Counted from the stretch's first letter, positions 31,620 to 41,005 are shown. The stretch is DNA of 64,000 nt from Paenibacillus sp. sptzw28 (GCF_019550795.1 NZ_CP080545.1:4746001-4810000); one strand, 5' to 3'. Numbers and translations: made by a program. Notes: generated from the letters alone by a model not told the origin.

Positions 31620-31693
31620 CTGAACCCACTCCTTCTCAGCTTACCTCCGCGCCATATTAATTTCGATGGTTATCGCAGGCTGTACATCGATTC

Positions 31694-31721
31694 GAAACGA
31701 TCGGTTTATAGTTATCGTTTC
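31694..31721. repeat. Inverted repeat GAAACGAT-n12-ATCGTTTC upstream of yunC
   Basis: Two perfect 8-bp arms (31694-31701, 31714-31721) lie in the divergent region between yunC and the gene at 31869. The dyad has the size of an operator. The regulator is unknown. Confidence 0.5.
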
Positions 31722-31868
31722 TTCACTATATGCCTTAGGAAGCTGCTCGGTGTAGGTTAACCTTTTATAAAACGGCTGACCGATATGACAAAAATCGCAC
31801 AACATGGAAGCTACTTTTATTTCTCTTTAGATGGTATAGTAATGATACTTAGTTTTATTGGAGGAAGC

Positions 31869-32342
31869 ATGAAAACAAAGGATAAAACGGTCAGAGAACA
31901 ACCCGCCTTCTTGTTCAATGTCGACCTGCTCGTTCAGGCCGATACGAATCCGCTTGCAATGGAGCGTTTGCTCCATCTTCTTAATCAGTGCGGCTTTGCC
32001 GATTACCGGATTCTATCCGGAGTGGAGCTTGGCAAACTCATAACAGAACTGGAAACAGGGAAATCGGAGGAATCGGAGAGTACCGGCTTGCCGCCTGCTG
32101 TAAAGAATTCAGAGCCTCAGCCGGCAGCCGCATGGCCTTCCGTCAATGACCGCATTCAATTGATCATCTCAGAGAACCGGTTAATTCGGCTTTCAGTGAA
32201 TAAAGGATACGGGGTCAAATTAAGCATTCCCTGCCGAATCATCAATTACGATGAAAACAGCCTGATGTTGACGGTATATCATGTGGACGAGAAGCAAGTA
32301 TACTCGTTCTCCCTGAACGAAATCGACGACTTCTTCATTTAA
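31869..32342 (+). CDS. Hypothetical protein, 157 residues
   Basis: Not recognised. From the ATG at 31869 (GGAGGAAGC) it encodes two segments joined by a Pro/Ser/Glu-rich linker (~70-100). Residues ~20-65 are VDLLVQADTNPLAMERLLHLLN, possibly a small alpha/beta fold. Residues ~105-157 form a beta-rich unit ending YSFSLNEIDDFFI. No membrane helix or Cys cluster was seen. The longer frame from 31785 is in the leader and lacks a ribosome site. Confidence 0.7.
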   Translation: MKTKDKTVREQPAFLFNVDLLVQADTNPLAMERLLHLLNQCGFADYRILSGVELGKLITELETGKSEESESTGLPPAVKNSEPQPAAAWPSVNDRIQLIISENRLIRLSVNKGYGVKLSIPCRIINYDENSLMLTVYHVDEKQVYSFSLNEIDDFFI

Positions 32343-32346
32343 ACCA

Positions 32347-32383
32347 CAATAAAAGGAGCCTTGCAATCGAAGGCTCCTTTTCT
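32347..32383. terminator. Bidirectional terminator between the 157-residue gene and the GGDEF/EAL gene
   Basis: AAAAGGAGCCTT and AAGGCTCCTTTT form a 12-bp perfect stem with a 7-nt loop. Confidence 0.92.
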
Positions 32384-32384
32384 C

Positions 32385-34301
32385 TTATCCGGCTGCACTT
32401 GACTGGAGCATTTCCGCAATTCGACTGCCTGGTACAGGCGGACTCCAGAAATAACCCTGCATTTCGTCACACATATGTTTTTGCAGAAATTGCATCTGCA
32501 CCTCGTTCTCTACGCCTTCGGCAATGACCTGCAAATTGAGGTTGTGGGCCATCGCAATGATGGCGGCGACTATCGCCGCATCAGCAGGGTCCTGTTCTAT
32601 ATCCCTCACAAACGAGCGATCGATTTTCAGTCTGTCGATCGGCAGATTTTTCAAATAATGAAACGAGCTGTAGCCTGTTCCGAAATCATCGATACTGATA
32701 TTGACGCCGAGCTTGGTTAGTTCAAGCAAGCACCGCGATGCATGGTCGACGTCAATCGTCATCGTTTCGGTGATTTCCAAATCAAGGCAAGCGGGAGACA
32801 GTCCTGTGCGCTTTAATATGTCGGCAATTTTGTTCGTCAGATTTTGCTGTAGAAACTGTCTGATCGAAAGGTTGACGGAAACCGGAATTTCCGGATAGCC
32901 CGCCTGCTGCCACGCTTTATTTTGCCGGCAAGCCTCCTCGAGGACCCAATCTCCGATTTGTACGATCATGCCGCTCTCTTCCGCCAGCGGGATGAATTCA
33001 GCCGGCGGCACGAGGCCGCGTTCCGGATGCTGCCAACGCACGAGAGCCTCCAGACCCACGATCGCACCGCTGCAAAGATTGTACTGCGGCTGGTAATGAA
33101 GAACAAATTCTCCCTGCTGGATTACCCGCTTCAATTCATGCTGAAGCGTCAGCCGCTCAAGAGAGCTGTTATCCCAGGTCTCCGAATAAAGAAGACAGTC
33201 GTTCTTGCCCCCTTCCTTCACTTTAGCAAGGGCCATTTCCGCTTTCTTTATGAGAAGTATCGCATCGTCGCATTCCTTTGTATTGACGGCAATGCCGATG
33301 CTCGCCGTTATATGCAGCGGCACTCCCTGCAGCTCAAACGGCTCTTCAAGCGAGTTAAGCACGTTCTTCACCTTGTCCGGCAGCTCGGCTTCCGAACCGG
33401 CATCGGCGTATAAGATAGCAAATTCATCGCCTTCCATCCGTGCTGCGACATCGTCCTCCGCTAAACCCCGGATCAGTCTTTCCGCTACTTGAAGCAGCAG
33501 CATATCACCGGCATCCCGTCCGAATGAAGCGTTAATTAATTTAAAACGGTCGACATCCAGATACAGGACGGCCAGCTTTCGGCCGCTTGCTTTCGAACGG
33601 AGCAGGCACTCGGTTAGTTCCAGCATGAAAGATCTCCGATTAGGCAGTCCCGTCATGTCGTCATAATAGGCCATATACCGGATCCGTTCCAGGTTACGTT
33701 TGCGGTCGCGTAAATCCTGGCTGATAATGACAGCTCCGACTACCTCGTTATTCCTCACCACCGGAGCGGAAACTACATGAATGTCGAATGAATAGCCCGT
33801 GCTGTGCAGCACGCTAAAGGTTGATTCCTGCACTTCGCCGCGCAATGTTTGTTCAATTTTCTCATAGATTTGCTGCCGGCTCCGGGCTTCGATCAACGGC
33901 AAAAAGGATTCGCCCGTGAGCTCGTCCCGGCTGTAGCCGAGCAATTGGCTTGAAGATTCATTGATCTCTACGATACGTCCGGATTTGTCAATTACGGCAA
34001 GCGCGACCGGGCTGTAACGAATTAATGAATCGACAATAGGAGTGTTTAGATCACGTGCCGATGCAAAATGCGGATGGCGCTGCATCGAAGGAACTACAAT
34101 CCCCAGAATTACGGCGAGTGAGGCCGCAGCTGCGGAAAATGCGCTCCATTTGTAAGCCGTGCCGGTAAACCACCAATGACTGAGCAGAATCCATATTAAT
34201 GCGAAAATACCGATCATTAAAGCGTAAAACCAATGGATGCGAACGCTTACATATTGTTTTTGCTCTCGGTGCTCCGACGTGTCCGCCGCATCAATAGACA
34301 C
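32385..34301 (-). CDS. PAS-GGDEF-EAL membrane protein (c-di-GMP turnover)
   Basis: A 638-residue protein. Two transmembrane helices (~22-70) are followed by a PAS domain (~85-195), a GGDEF domain (~205-370) and an EAL domain (~385-635). The diguanylate cyclase motif reads RMEGDEF rather than GGDEF, so cyclase activity may be lost or reduced. The EAL domain keeps [29 protein letters not shown] and KIDRSF, as expected of an active phosphodiesterase. A degenerate GGDEF can act as a GTP sensor (known for some proteins). It is transcribed alone. Confidence 0.92.
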   Translation of the reverse strand: MSIDAADTSEHREQKQYVSVRIHWFYALMIGIFALIWILLSHWWFTGTAYKWSAFSAAAASLAVILGIVVPSMQRHPHFASARDLNTPIVDSLIRYSPVALAVIDKSGRIVEINESSSQLLGYSRDELTGESFLPLIEARSRQQIYEKIEQTLRGEVQESTFSVLHSTGYSFDIHVVSAPVVRNNEVVGAVIISQDLRDRKRNLERIRYMAYYDDMTGLPNRRSFMLELTECLLRSKASGRKLAVLYLDVDRFKLINASFGRDAGDMLLLQVAERLIRGLAEDDVAARMEGDEFAILYADAGSEAELPDKVKNVLNSLEEPFELQGVPLHITASIGIAVNTKECDDAILLIKKAEMALAKVKEGGKNDCLLYSETWDNSSLERLTLQHELKRVIQQGEFVLHYQPQYNLCSGAIVGLEALVRWQHPERGLVPPAEFIPLAEESGMIVQIGDWVLEEACRQNKAWQQAGYPEIPVSVNLSIRQFLQQNLTNKIADILKRTGLSPACLDLEITETMTIDVDHASRCLLELTKLGVNISIDDFGTGYSSFHYLKNLPIDRLKIDRSFVRDIEQDPADAAIVAAIIAMAHNLNLQVIAEGVENEVQMQFLQKHMCDEMQGYFWSPPVPGSRIAEMLQSSAAG

Positions 34302-34651
34302 TTACCATCTTCCTTTCTCTGTAACCCGGGTTCGCCATATAGGTCTATTATAAACGATACTGGTCAATTATGGATACTACGATTAAAGAAGAAATAGGAA
34401 GAACAGATTATTTTTATATAATAAAATTACATATATTTGCTAAATTGAATGATCATTTACCGGATCTGAAGAGATAACAGGGGGACTATAGGTCACCTCA
34501 ATCGGGGAAAGGCAGAAGATTGCAAAGTCGGACTTCCGCGGTCAGTTTGTGCCCGCAGCATAGTGCCATGATGACGGCATTACGGAAGCGGAAATGCTTC
34601 CGTATGCCTGACATCTCCATTATGACGTGTATACACCTGATCAAATGGCGG
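34302..34651. other. Intergenic region with a strong stem-loop at 34577-34609
   Basis: This 350-bp stretch has no supported gene. Its left part is AT-rich and presumably holds the GGDEF/EAL promoter. At 34577-34609, GGCATTACGGAAGC and GCTTCCGTATGCC form an almost perfect hairpin without a T-run. It could be an RNA element, a short repeat or a terminator remnant of the gene ending at 34652. Confidence 0.5.
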
Positions 34652-35038
34652 TTAATCGGTTCTTGATTTCCAAAGCGCATAGGCTGCAAGACCCCAGGCA
34701 ACGATAAAAGCGACTCCGCCGAGCGGGGTGATCGCTCCCAGCCATTTCACATCGGTCAAGCTTAACACATATAGGCTGCCGGAAAACAAGAATATTCCGG
34801 CATGCATAAGCCGGGCGGCCCACCGTATCGGTTGGGTGGAGCCCAGCCGGTCGGCGGCCAAAGCCAGCAGCAGCATTCCGATCCCATGGTACATATGGTA
34901 GCGAACTCCCGTCTCGAACACATTCAGCATTTCTTCACTGAGGCGAGCCTTGAGGCCGTGCGCCGCAAAAGCTCCTAACACAACCGCCAGCAGCGCGTGA
35001 ATCGCACCCAGAGCCCCGTATTTACTAAACATTTTCAA
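34652..35038 (-). CDS. DUF423 family membrane protein (YwdK-like)
   Basis: A 128-residue, four-helix integral membrane protein with the family features ALLAVVLGAFAAHGL near the start, FETGVRYHMYHGIGMLLLAL, and a LGGVAFIVAWGLAAY end. Function unknown. RBS AAGGGTGGGTTG precedes the ATG. Confidence 0.88.
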   Translation of the reverse strand: MKMFSKYGALGAIHALLAVVLGAFAAHGLKARLSEEMLNVFETGVRYHMYHGIGMLLLALAADRLGSTQPIRWAARLMHAGIFLFSGSLYVLSLTDVKWLGAITPLGGVAFIVAWGLAAYALWKSRTD

Positions 35039-35110
35039 CCCACCCTTTCCAATGACTGTAAAATCGGTTAAAATGTACGATATTAAACGAGAGAAAAAGG
35101 AGACACAGCG

Positions 35111-35548
35111 ATGACTGAGAATGAAACAGACAGACTAAACCCCGAACCCGGATTTACAACAGAGCCTTTCGCCGGCCAAGAACCTCCAAGGCCGCAATCG
35201 AAGCTCGGGATTGCCTCCTTTATCATTGGACTCGTGAGTATTATCGGCTTTATCATATGTATCATCATCGCAACTTCGTCTATTATGAACTACATCGACG
35301 GCAACGGCAAGACTATCCAAAACATTGAAGAAATATCGTCAAATATTCCGCTTTTAGCCGCCGGATTGCTAATGCTCGTATGCGTCGGACTCAGCTTCGT
35401 GGGGCTGATTCTCGGCATTGTCGGCGCATGTATGAAAAACACGCGCAAAGCGTTCTCAATTATCGGAATCGTGCTCAATTCGCTTCTGACTGTAGGCTTC
35501 ATCGGTTTATTTATATTCGGGATCATCATGCAGACGGCCGCCGGCTAG
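35111..35548 (+). CDS. DUF4190-like small membrane protein
   Basis: A 145-residue protein. The acidic/proline-rich N-terminal tail (~1-30) is followed by three hydrophobic helices, with the family's pattern KLGIASFIIGLVSI...LGIVGACMKNTRKAFSIIGIVLNSL. Its role is unknown. AAGGAGACACAGCG precedes the ATG and a canonical terminator follows. Confidence 0.75.
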   Translation: MTENETDRLNPEPGFTTEPFAGQEPPRPQSKLGIASFIIGLVSIIGFIICIIIATSSIMNYIDGNGKTIQNIEEISSNIPLLAAGLLMLVCVGLSFVGLILGIVGACMKNTRKAFSIIGIVLNSLLTVGFIGLFIFGIIMQTAAG

Positions 35549-35561
35549 TATGTCTATAATG

Positions 35562-35606
35562 TTTATCGTCTGAAGGAACCGAACGCGGTTCTTTCAGACT
35601 TTTTTA
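35562..35606 (+). terminator. Terminator of the DUF4190-like gene
   Basis: GTCTGAAGGAACC and GGTTCTTTCAGAC pair with one internal mismatch around a 6-nt loop, followed by TTTTTTATTT. Confidence 0.92.
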
Positions 35607-35651
35607 TTTGTCCTGCATTGTAGATTAATAGAAACGGGCTTATTTTGCTTC

Positions 35652-35679
35652 ACATAACCGCCCGGCACTTGAATACAAT
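35652..35679 (+). promoter_or_regulatory. Candidate sigma-E promoter of the split yhbH
   Basis: ACATAAC with ATA at 35654-35656, a 15-bp gap and AATACAAT at 35672-35679 approximate the mother-cell sigma-E consensus (ATA-n16-CATACAnT). It lies 39 bp upstream of the start codon. The -35 is close in sequence to those found before spoVR and the recombinase. It would give mother-cell expression, as for yhbH in B. subtilis. Confidence 0.5.
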
Positions 35680-35717
35680 GAATAACAACTAGGGCAACGG
35701 CCAGGAGGTGCCAAGGC

Positions 35718-36401
35718 ATGGAGTCAATGAATGGACCGCTTTATATCGTGTCGCGCGAAGACTGGTCTCTTCATCGGAAGGGCTATCAGGACCAAGCGAG
35801 GCATCAACAGAAAGTCCGTGAGGCAATTAAGCAAAATTTGCCCGATCTAGTCTCAGAGGAAAATATCGTCATGTCCGACGGAAAGCAAGTCATCAAGGTG
35901 CCTATTCGGAGCCTCGATGAATTTCGCTTCGTTTATAATTTCAACAAGAACAAGCATGTCGGCCAGGGCGATGGCGACAGCAAAGTCGGCGACGTTATCG
36001 GGGTAGATCCGGCTCCCTCCCAGAAAGGCGGCAAAGGAGAAGGCGCCGGCGATCAGCCCGGCGACGATGTTGTGGAAGCGGAAATCAGTCTAGCCGAGCT
36101 GGAAACGATGCTGTTCGAGGAGCTCGAGCTGCCCTATTTGAAGCGGAAGGATAAGGACCAGCTCGAGACGAAGGAAATCAAGTTCAATGATATTCGCAAG
36201 AAGGGTATTATGTCCAACATCGACAAGAAGCGGACAATTCTTGAGAATTTAAGGCGCAACGGGGCGAGCGGCAATCCGGGTATCCACGGCATATCTCCCG
36301 ACGACCTTCGATATAAGACATGGGAGGAGAAAGTGATTCCGCAATCCAATGCGGTTATATTGGCTATGATGGATACGTCCGGTTCTCTGGGAGCGGCATA
36401 A
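35718..36401 (+). CDS. yhbH: YhbH (YeaH/DUF444), 5' part of a split gene
   Basis: Residues 1-223 of a YhbH/YeaH protein, then four foreign codons (LGAA) and a stop at 36399-36401. The break is inside the VWA MIDAS motif: Asp219, Ser221 and Gly222 are present, and the codon of Ser223 is shared with the crossover core. The missing C-terminal half lies at 42809-43311 in the same orientation. YhbH works with the kinase PrkA and with SpoVR (YeaG-YeaH-YcgB in enterics) and is a sporulation gene in Bacillus. CCAGGAGGTG precedes the ATG. It shares roughly 70% identity by eye with the internal copy at 37879. Without excision this would make a truncated, probably inactive, 227-residue protein. Confidence 0.93.
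   Translation: MESMNGPLYIVSREDWSLHRKGYQDQARHQQKVREAIKQNLPDLVSEENIVMSDGKQVIKVPIRSLDEFRFVYNFNKNKHVGQGDGDSKVGDVIGVDPAPSQKGGKGEGAGDQPGDDVVEAEISLAELETMLFEELELPYLKRKDKDQLETKEIKFNDIRKKGIMSNIDKKRTILENLRRNGASGNPGIHGISPDDLRYKTWEEKVIPQSNAVILAMMDTSGSLGAA
36379..36385 (+). other. Left attachment site core (attL-like), CCGGTTC
   Basis: This 7-bp sequence is identical to 42809-42815 and is in the same orientation. Left of it the reading frame is yhbH; right of it homology to yhbH ends abruptly. The stop codon of the element's first gene (MFS, minus strand) is only 17 bp away. Confidence 0.8.
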
Positions 36402-37640
36402 CTAACTACCGGGAGCCGGCTGCTGCGGCTGTTGTCTTCCTTTCCAATGAAGCACGAAGATAAGCAGGCCTGCCCAGCCGAACAAGGATGCTCCAAGCAG
36501 CAGGCTCGGCATAGGAAGAGAGCCCGACAAATATGTGCTGAGCAGAGGCGCGATCGTACCGCGAACGCCGAACAGCATCAGATGGAGGCCGAAGACGACA
36601 GCCTCGCGTCCCGGGGCAAGGCGGAACACATACGCGAGAATGCCGATATCCCAAATAGCGTCTCCCACCCCCTGAATCCCGCTGCCGATCAGGACCGCCG
36701 GAAAATTACCCATAATAGCATATAACAACGGAACGATTGCGAACGCGCCGAAACCGAAAATAATAGTATGCTTCGCAGATAACCGGTCGATGACAAAGCC
36801 GACGATCAAGTAAGCCGTCAGCAGGCAAGCGTAGTAGGTAACCCTGGCTATTCCGATCTGCACATTGCTCAGCTCCAGCCGGTCGACCTGGATAATTTGA
36901 TAGAGCGGTCCAGCCAATATATTTCCAAATCCGGCAAGGGTGCAGGCGAGAAAAAAGATCCCCAGCTCCGGATTGTTTTTGACAAGCTGAAGCTGGTCCT
37001 TGAACGACGCCCGTCTTACGGCAGTCAACTTGGCAGGAGCCGTCTTCTTCGCCCTTACCTTGATAAAAACAAGGATAGACAGTACACCGGCGGCTGAGGC
37101 GAATATGAGCGGTCCCGCCGGTCCGGCAGCATCCGTCCACCTTCCGACGACATAGGCGAAAGGAATCATCAATACGCCCATTATGACACGGACGTTGCCC
37201 ATCAATTTGCCTCGATGCTCCTGAGGATACATGCGAATAATGAGTGATGCGTAGGCGGGCGCCTGAACGCCCATCAGCAGTTGAAAGACCAGTGCCACAG
37301 CAACGTAAACGACAGGGGCGCCAAAAAATGCGGGAAGCAGGATAAGCGCCCTTCCAATGAGGTTCGGAACGATCATGAACAGCTTCGGATTCGACCGCTC
37401 AATCCATGCGGCCCACAACGGGGAGAACAGCAGACCGATGGCCGGTGCAGCCGATAACAGGCCGACCTGCATATTCGTAGCCCCTTCCCTGATGGCCATC
37501 GGAATATAAAACTGATTGAATACAACATTAAAAAAGCTGAATAGTACGGACGCCCCTGCATCATAACAAAAATTATGCCATGCGCGAGGTCCCAATTGAA
37601 TTTTTAAATTGGAGAAAAATGTTTTTATGCCAGCCAGCAT
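36402..37640 (-). CDS. MFS transporter
   Basis: A 412-residue major-facilitator protein with 12 predicted helices. Motif-A-like RGKLMGNVR is in the loop after helix 4, and the protein begins on the cytoplasmic side. It resembles uncharacterised Firmicute efflux-type MFS proteins; the substrate is not predictable. Its stop (TAG) is at the left edge of the intervening element, so it is element cargo. The ATG has only a weak ribosome site. Confidence 0.85.
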   Translation of the reverse strand: MLAGIKTFFSNLKIQLGPRAWHNFCYDAGASVLFSFFNVVFNQFYIPMAIREGATNMQVGLLSAAPAIGLLFSPLWAAWIERSNPKLFMIVPNLIGRALILLPAFFGAPVVYVAVALVFQLLMGVQAPAYASLIIRMYPQEHRGKLMGNVRVIMGVLMIPFAYVVGRWTDAAGPAGPLIFASAAGVLSILVFIKVRAKKTAPAKLTAVRRASFKDQLQLVKNNPELGIFFLACTLAGFGNILAGPLYQIIQVDRLELSNVQIGIARVTYYACLLTAYLIVGFVIDRLSAKHTIIFGFGAFAIVPLLYAIMGNFPAVLIGSGIQGVGDAIWDIGILAYVFRLAPGREAVVFGLHLMLFGVRGTIAPLLSTYLSGSLPMPSLLLGASLFGWAGLLIFVLHWKGRQQPQQPAPGS

Positions 37641-37878
37641 CGATGCCTCTACCCTTCTTATTTTCTTGACATCATTCTAGCAGCAGCTGACGTCTGGTAA
37701 TAGAATCCCACGGCAGGCTGGATTTTGCAATAGATGAACTTAAACATGGAACTGCAGCGGACTGAATATACTGTATGATATCACTTCCGCGATCTCCATC
37801 CGTGGAAAACAGTTCCGAAGGGGCGTATGAGGACTTGCGCTTTCGCACGTTGAATAATTGAATCTGAGGTGATTTGCC

Positions 37879-39030
37879 ATGACAGAGCCTCTGTTTACCG
37901 TCTCGAAGGAGGATTGGTCCCTTCACCGCAAAGGTTATCTGGACCAAACGCGTCACCAAGAGAAAATTCGCGAGGCAATCAAACGGAATCTGCCCGATAT
38001 CGTGTCAGACGAAAGTATCATATTATCCGATGGCCGGAAGACGGTCAAGGTCCCGATCAAGAGCATCGACGAGTACCGTTTTGTTTACAATCACGGCAAG
38101 AAGCAGCACGTCGGACAAGGCGACGGCGAATCACAGGTCGGCGATGTGCTCGGGGTGGATCCGCAGGCGGCGAAAGAAGCAGGAAAAGGACAGGGAGCGG
38201 GCAATCAGCCCGGCGAAGACTGGGTAGAGACTGAAATCAGCATGGACCATCTGGAGGATTTGCTGTTCGAGGAGCTGGAGCTGCCGAATCTGGAACAAAA
38301 GCAGAAGGAGAACCTTGAGACCACTGACATTGTTTTTCAAGATGTCCGAAGAAAAGGGATTATGTCCAACATCGATAAAAAACGTACCCTGATTGAAAAT
38401 TTGCGTCGTAATGCCAGCGCCGGCAGGTCTGCAATCGCGGGGATTTCCCCCGACGATCTGCGGTTCAAGACTTGGCAGGAAGTCATAAAACCCCATTCCA
38501 ATGCCGTAGTGCTGGCGCTTATGGACACCTCGGGAAGTATGGGCTCTTTCGAGAAATATGTAGCGCGCAGCTTCTTCTTCTGGATGACCAGATTTTTGCG
38601 GCGTAAATACGAGCATGTGGAAATCGTCTTCATCGCCCATCACACTGAAGCGAAGGAAGTGACGGAAGAAGACTTCTTCACGAGGGGTGAGAGCGGCGGT
38701 ACGATCTGCTCATCGGCTTATCAGAAGGCTCTTGAAATAATAGACAGCCGGTATTCTTCCGCCTATTGGAACATATATCCTTTTCATTTCTCCGACGGCG
38801 ACAATCTCACCTCTGATAATGAGAAGTGCGTACGGCTGATCGAGGAATTGATGAAACGGGCCAATATGTTCGGCTACGGCGAGGTTAACCAGTACAACCG
38901 GAGCAGTACGTTGATGAACGCGTACAAACACATCGGAAACAAAAAGTTTCTGTATTCGATCATTCGCGAGAAAGGTGAAGTGTATAAAGCGCTCAAGACC
39001 TTTTTCTCCGATCAATCCGTCAGAGCTTAA
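37879..39030 (+). CDS. yhbH: YhbH (YeaH/DUF444), complete copy inside the element
   Basis: A 383-residue, uninterrupted YhbH. The N-terminal [12 protein letters not shown] region and the central acidic linker (~85-125) are followed by the VWA domain with an intact MIDAS (Asp216, Ser218, Ser220 in DTSGSMG) and the C-terminal [12 protein letters not shown]. It is clearly diverged from the split copy along its whole length, so the pair is not a recent tandem duplication. At the equivalent of the crossover core it has TCGGGAAG instead of TCCGGTTC, so it should not be a recombinase substrate. I found no convincing sigma-E promoter in front of it. RBS GAGGTGATTTGCC. Confidence 0.95.
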   Translation: MTEPLFTVSKEDWSLHRKGYLDQTRHQEKIREAIKRNLPDIVSDESIILSDGRKTVKVPIKSIDEYRFVYNHGKKQHVGQGDGESQVGDVLGVDPQAAKEAGKGQGAGNQPGEDWVETEISMDHLEDLLFEELELPNLEQKQKENLETTDIVFQDVRRKGIMSNIDKKRTLIENLRRNASAGRSAIAGISPDDLRFKTWQEVIKPHSNAVVLALMDTSGSMGSFEKYVARSFFFWMTRFLRRKYEHVEIVFIAHHTEAKEVTEEDFFTRGESGGTICSSAYQKALEIIDSRYSSAYWNIYPFHFSDGDNLTSDNEKCVRLIEELMKRANMFGYGEVNQYNRSSTLMNAYKHIGNKKFLYSIIREKGEVYKALKTFFSDQSVRA

Positions 39031-39040
39031 TCGCTTGAAC

Positions 39041-39071
39041 CCCGCTGTCGGTATAGACATGCGGGGTTCTT
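39041..39071 (+). terminator. Terminator of the internal yhbH
   Basis: AACCCCGC and GCGGGGTT form an 8-bp stem with a 15-nt loop, followed by CTTGTG; the T-run is weak. Confidence 0.6.
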
Positions 39072-39106
39072 GTGCGTTGTCCGGTTATCATGCTTGCGTT
39101 AAGAAG

Positions 39107-39126
39107 GTACTACTTAAAGATAGTAC
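39107..39126. promoter_or_regulatory. Operator-like inverted repeat GTACTA-n8-TAGTAC
   Basis: A perfect 6-bp dyad sits 62 bp upstream of the DUF2157 gene, extended on the right by CTAT. It is the size of a winged-helix (for example GntR/YtrA- or PadR-type) operator. No such regulator gene is in the element, so the ligand protein is encoded elsewhere or the dyad is fortuitous. Confidence 0.45.
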
Positions 39127-39187
39127 TATTTATTTCGGAAATTGTGTCTATACTTGTAATCAAGCAGCCAAGAAAGAGGTGCAGACG

Positions 39188-40429
39188 ATGAGCAGAAAGT
39201 GGCTTGAACATGAAGGCCGGACCTGGATCGAGAAGGGCATCATCACGAGCGACCAACACCGCCGTCTTATTCAGTTGTATCCGGAGCAGAAACGCGCTGT
39301 CGGAATCATCCCCATACTCGGCAGCATTCTGGTCGGTCTGGGAATACTCAGCTTCACGGCTGCGAACTGGCAGGACATTCCTGAGCTTGTCCGTCTTATT
39401 ATGATCGGGCTTGTCCTGGTCTTATTCTACGCAGCAGGCGGCGTCTATTACAGAAAAGGCCAAGAGAGACTTGGCATTGCCCTGCTGAGCATCGGTCTGA
39501 TTACGTTTGGCGCCGGAATTGTACTGGTCGCGCAAATGTTTCATCTCGTCGCCTACGACACCACCTCGTTTATCGTGTGGGGCTGTGCCGGACTGCTGCT
39601 AACTTACTTATATCCCAGCCGTTTTTTATTTCTCCTGAGCCTGCTGATAATGACCTGGTCGCAGTGGTACAGCGTAGTAGAATTCAATAATTTCAGCTAT
39701 TTCACCTTTGCGGTTACTGTTCTCGGCTTCGGTTATTACTGGCGAAACAGGCAGAATGCACTGCTTGCATGGTGTTTGGCACTCAGCTTTACGGCGCAGT
39801 CGCTGATGATGGTTACCGTGAACGATTGGCCCTTTACATGGTTCTTCCTTCCTGTTTGGCTGTTATATTCCTTAATGGATTGGAACAAGGAACGAAGGTC
39901 AGTCTATCCGTTTCAGGCTGTGCCGCTGGTAGCCGCTTATTTGTTCAATCTGTTCATCGTACTGTTCTGGGATGAGGGACATGTCGAATCATCAAGCTTC
40001 TATGAGGATATTGCGGCGCAGCCGCTCATCTACGGTTTGAGCCTGCTCATACTGCTTGGCATCTCCTTGGCCGGCAAACAGCGGTACAAGCGCTTGGAAT
40101 CAGCGCCCGATTGGATGCTTGCGCTCCCATTCTTCTATCTTACATCCGGCATGGATGTCGTCTATTTGATCATCTTATCCTTATTCTCATTGTACCTTCT
40201 GTGGCGGGGCTACGCGGAGGAATGGCGGCTGAAAATCAATCTCGGCACCTTGTTGTTCCTGTGCAGCACGATGGCGGCATATTTCAAGCTGACATGGGGT
40301 TTTATGGACAAGTCCGTCTTTTTCATCCTGGGCGGAATTATGCTGCTCGCACTCAGCTGGTTCTTAAACCGCCGCAAGCAGAAATTTCTGGCGGATATAG
40401 AGGAGGAGAACAGCCATGAACTTCAATAA
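39188..40429 (+). CDS. DUF2157 membrane protein
   Basis: A 413-residue protein. A soluble N-terminal DUF2157 segment (SRKWLEHEGRTWIEKGIITSDQHRRL) is followed by about eleven transmembrane helices. The family is unassigned but is regularly found with a GDYXXLXY protein, as here: the next gene overlaps it by 14 bp. AGAGGTGCAGACG precedes the ATG; the in-frame ATG at 38975 lies inside yhbH and is rejected. Confidence 0.85.
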   Translation: MSRKWLEHEGRTWIEKGIITSDQHRRLIQLYPEQKRAVGIIPILGSILVGLGILSFTAANWQDIPELVRLIMIGLVLVLFYAAGGVYYRKGQERLGIALLSIGLITFGAGIVLVAQMFHLVAYDTTSFIVWGCAGLLLTYLYPSRFLFLLSLLIMTWSQWYSVVEFNNFSYFTFAVTVLGFGYYWRNRQNALLAWCLALSFTAQSLMMVTVNDWPFTWFFLPVWLLYSLMDWNKERRSVYPFQAVPLVAAYLFNLFIVLFWDEGHVESSSFYEDIAAQPLIYGLSLLILLGISLAGKQRYKRLESAPDWMLALPFFYLTSGMDVVYLIILSLFSLYLLWRGYAEEWRLKINLGTLLFLCSTMAAYFKLTWGFMDKSVFFILGGIMLLALSWFLNRRKQKFLADIEEENSHELQ

Positions 40430-40949
40430 AGCGCTCCGTCACCGAAGTACACTGCTGATCCTGCTTGTCGCAGCACAACTGCTGTTTCTTACGGGAATCG
40501 CCTGTTACCATTATGCAATCGGCTGGTTCGGCAAGGACATCCGGATCCAGACCGTGCCCGTCGATCCCAGAGATTATCTTTACGGCGATTACGTCCGCTT
40601 GAATTATAGAATTAACCGGATCGGGGAAAATCTGTGGAAAGGACCCGGGCGGAAGCCCGAGTCCGGCGACACCGTCTACGTAGTGCTTGAAAGCAAACAG
40701 CCAAGCGGCATTTACGAAGCAACAGCCGCTTATCCATTTAATCCGCCTGCCTCGCCGCAGGAAGCCGTTCTTAAAGGACGGATCAGCTACCTGGATAATC
40801 GGGAGATTTTCATTCAATATGGATTGGAAAAATATTATGTGGAAGAAAATACGGGCAAAAAGCTGGAAGAGCAGGCCGCTAATTTGATTGTCAAGGTCAA
40901 AGTGGCGCCGTGGGGAAGCGCTGTTATCGAAGAACTTGAGCTGCAGTAA
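40416..40949 (+). CDS. GDYXXLXY domain protein
   Basis: A 177-residue protein with one N-terminal transmembrane helix (~13-33) and the diagnostic motif GDYVRLNY at ~57-64. The C-terminal half is extracytoplasmic and beta-rich. It is translationally coupled to the DUF2157 gene (14-bp overlap, ribosome site GGAGGAGAACAGCC inside it). The pair probably forms a membrane complex of unknown function. Confidence 0.88.
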   Translation: MNFNKALRHRSTLLILLVAAQLLFLTGIACYHYAIGWFGKDIRIQTVPVDPRDYLYGDYVRLNYRINRIGENLWKGPGRKPESGDTVYVVLESKQPSGIYEATAAYPFNPPASPQEAVLKGRISYLDNREIFIQYGLEKYYVEENTGKKLEEQAANLIVKVKVAPWGSAVIEELELQ

Positions 40950-40958
40950 CAAACGAAC

Positions 40959-41003
40959 GAAGTCTGCTTGAGCTGGGTTCAGCTTCCGCAGACTTCTTCT
41001 TTG
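40959..41003. terminator. Terminator between the GDYXXLXY gene and the recombinase
   Basis: GAAGTCTGC (40959-40967) and GCAGACTTC (40988-40996) form a 9-bp stem with inner GAGCTGGGTTCAGCTTC pairing, then TTCTTTGTCTT. It sits between convergent genes. Confidence 0.75.
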
Positions 41004-41005
41004 TC

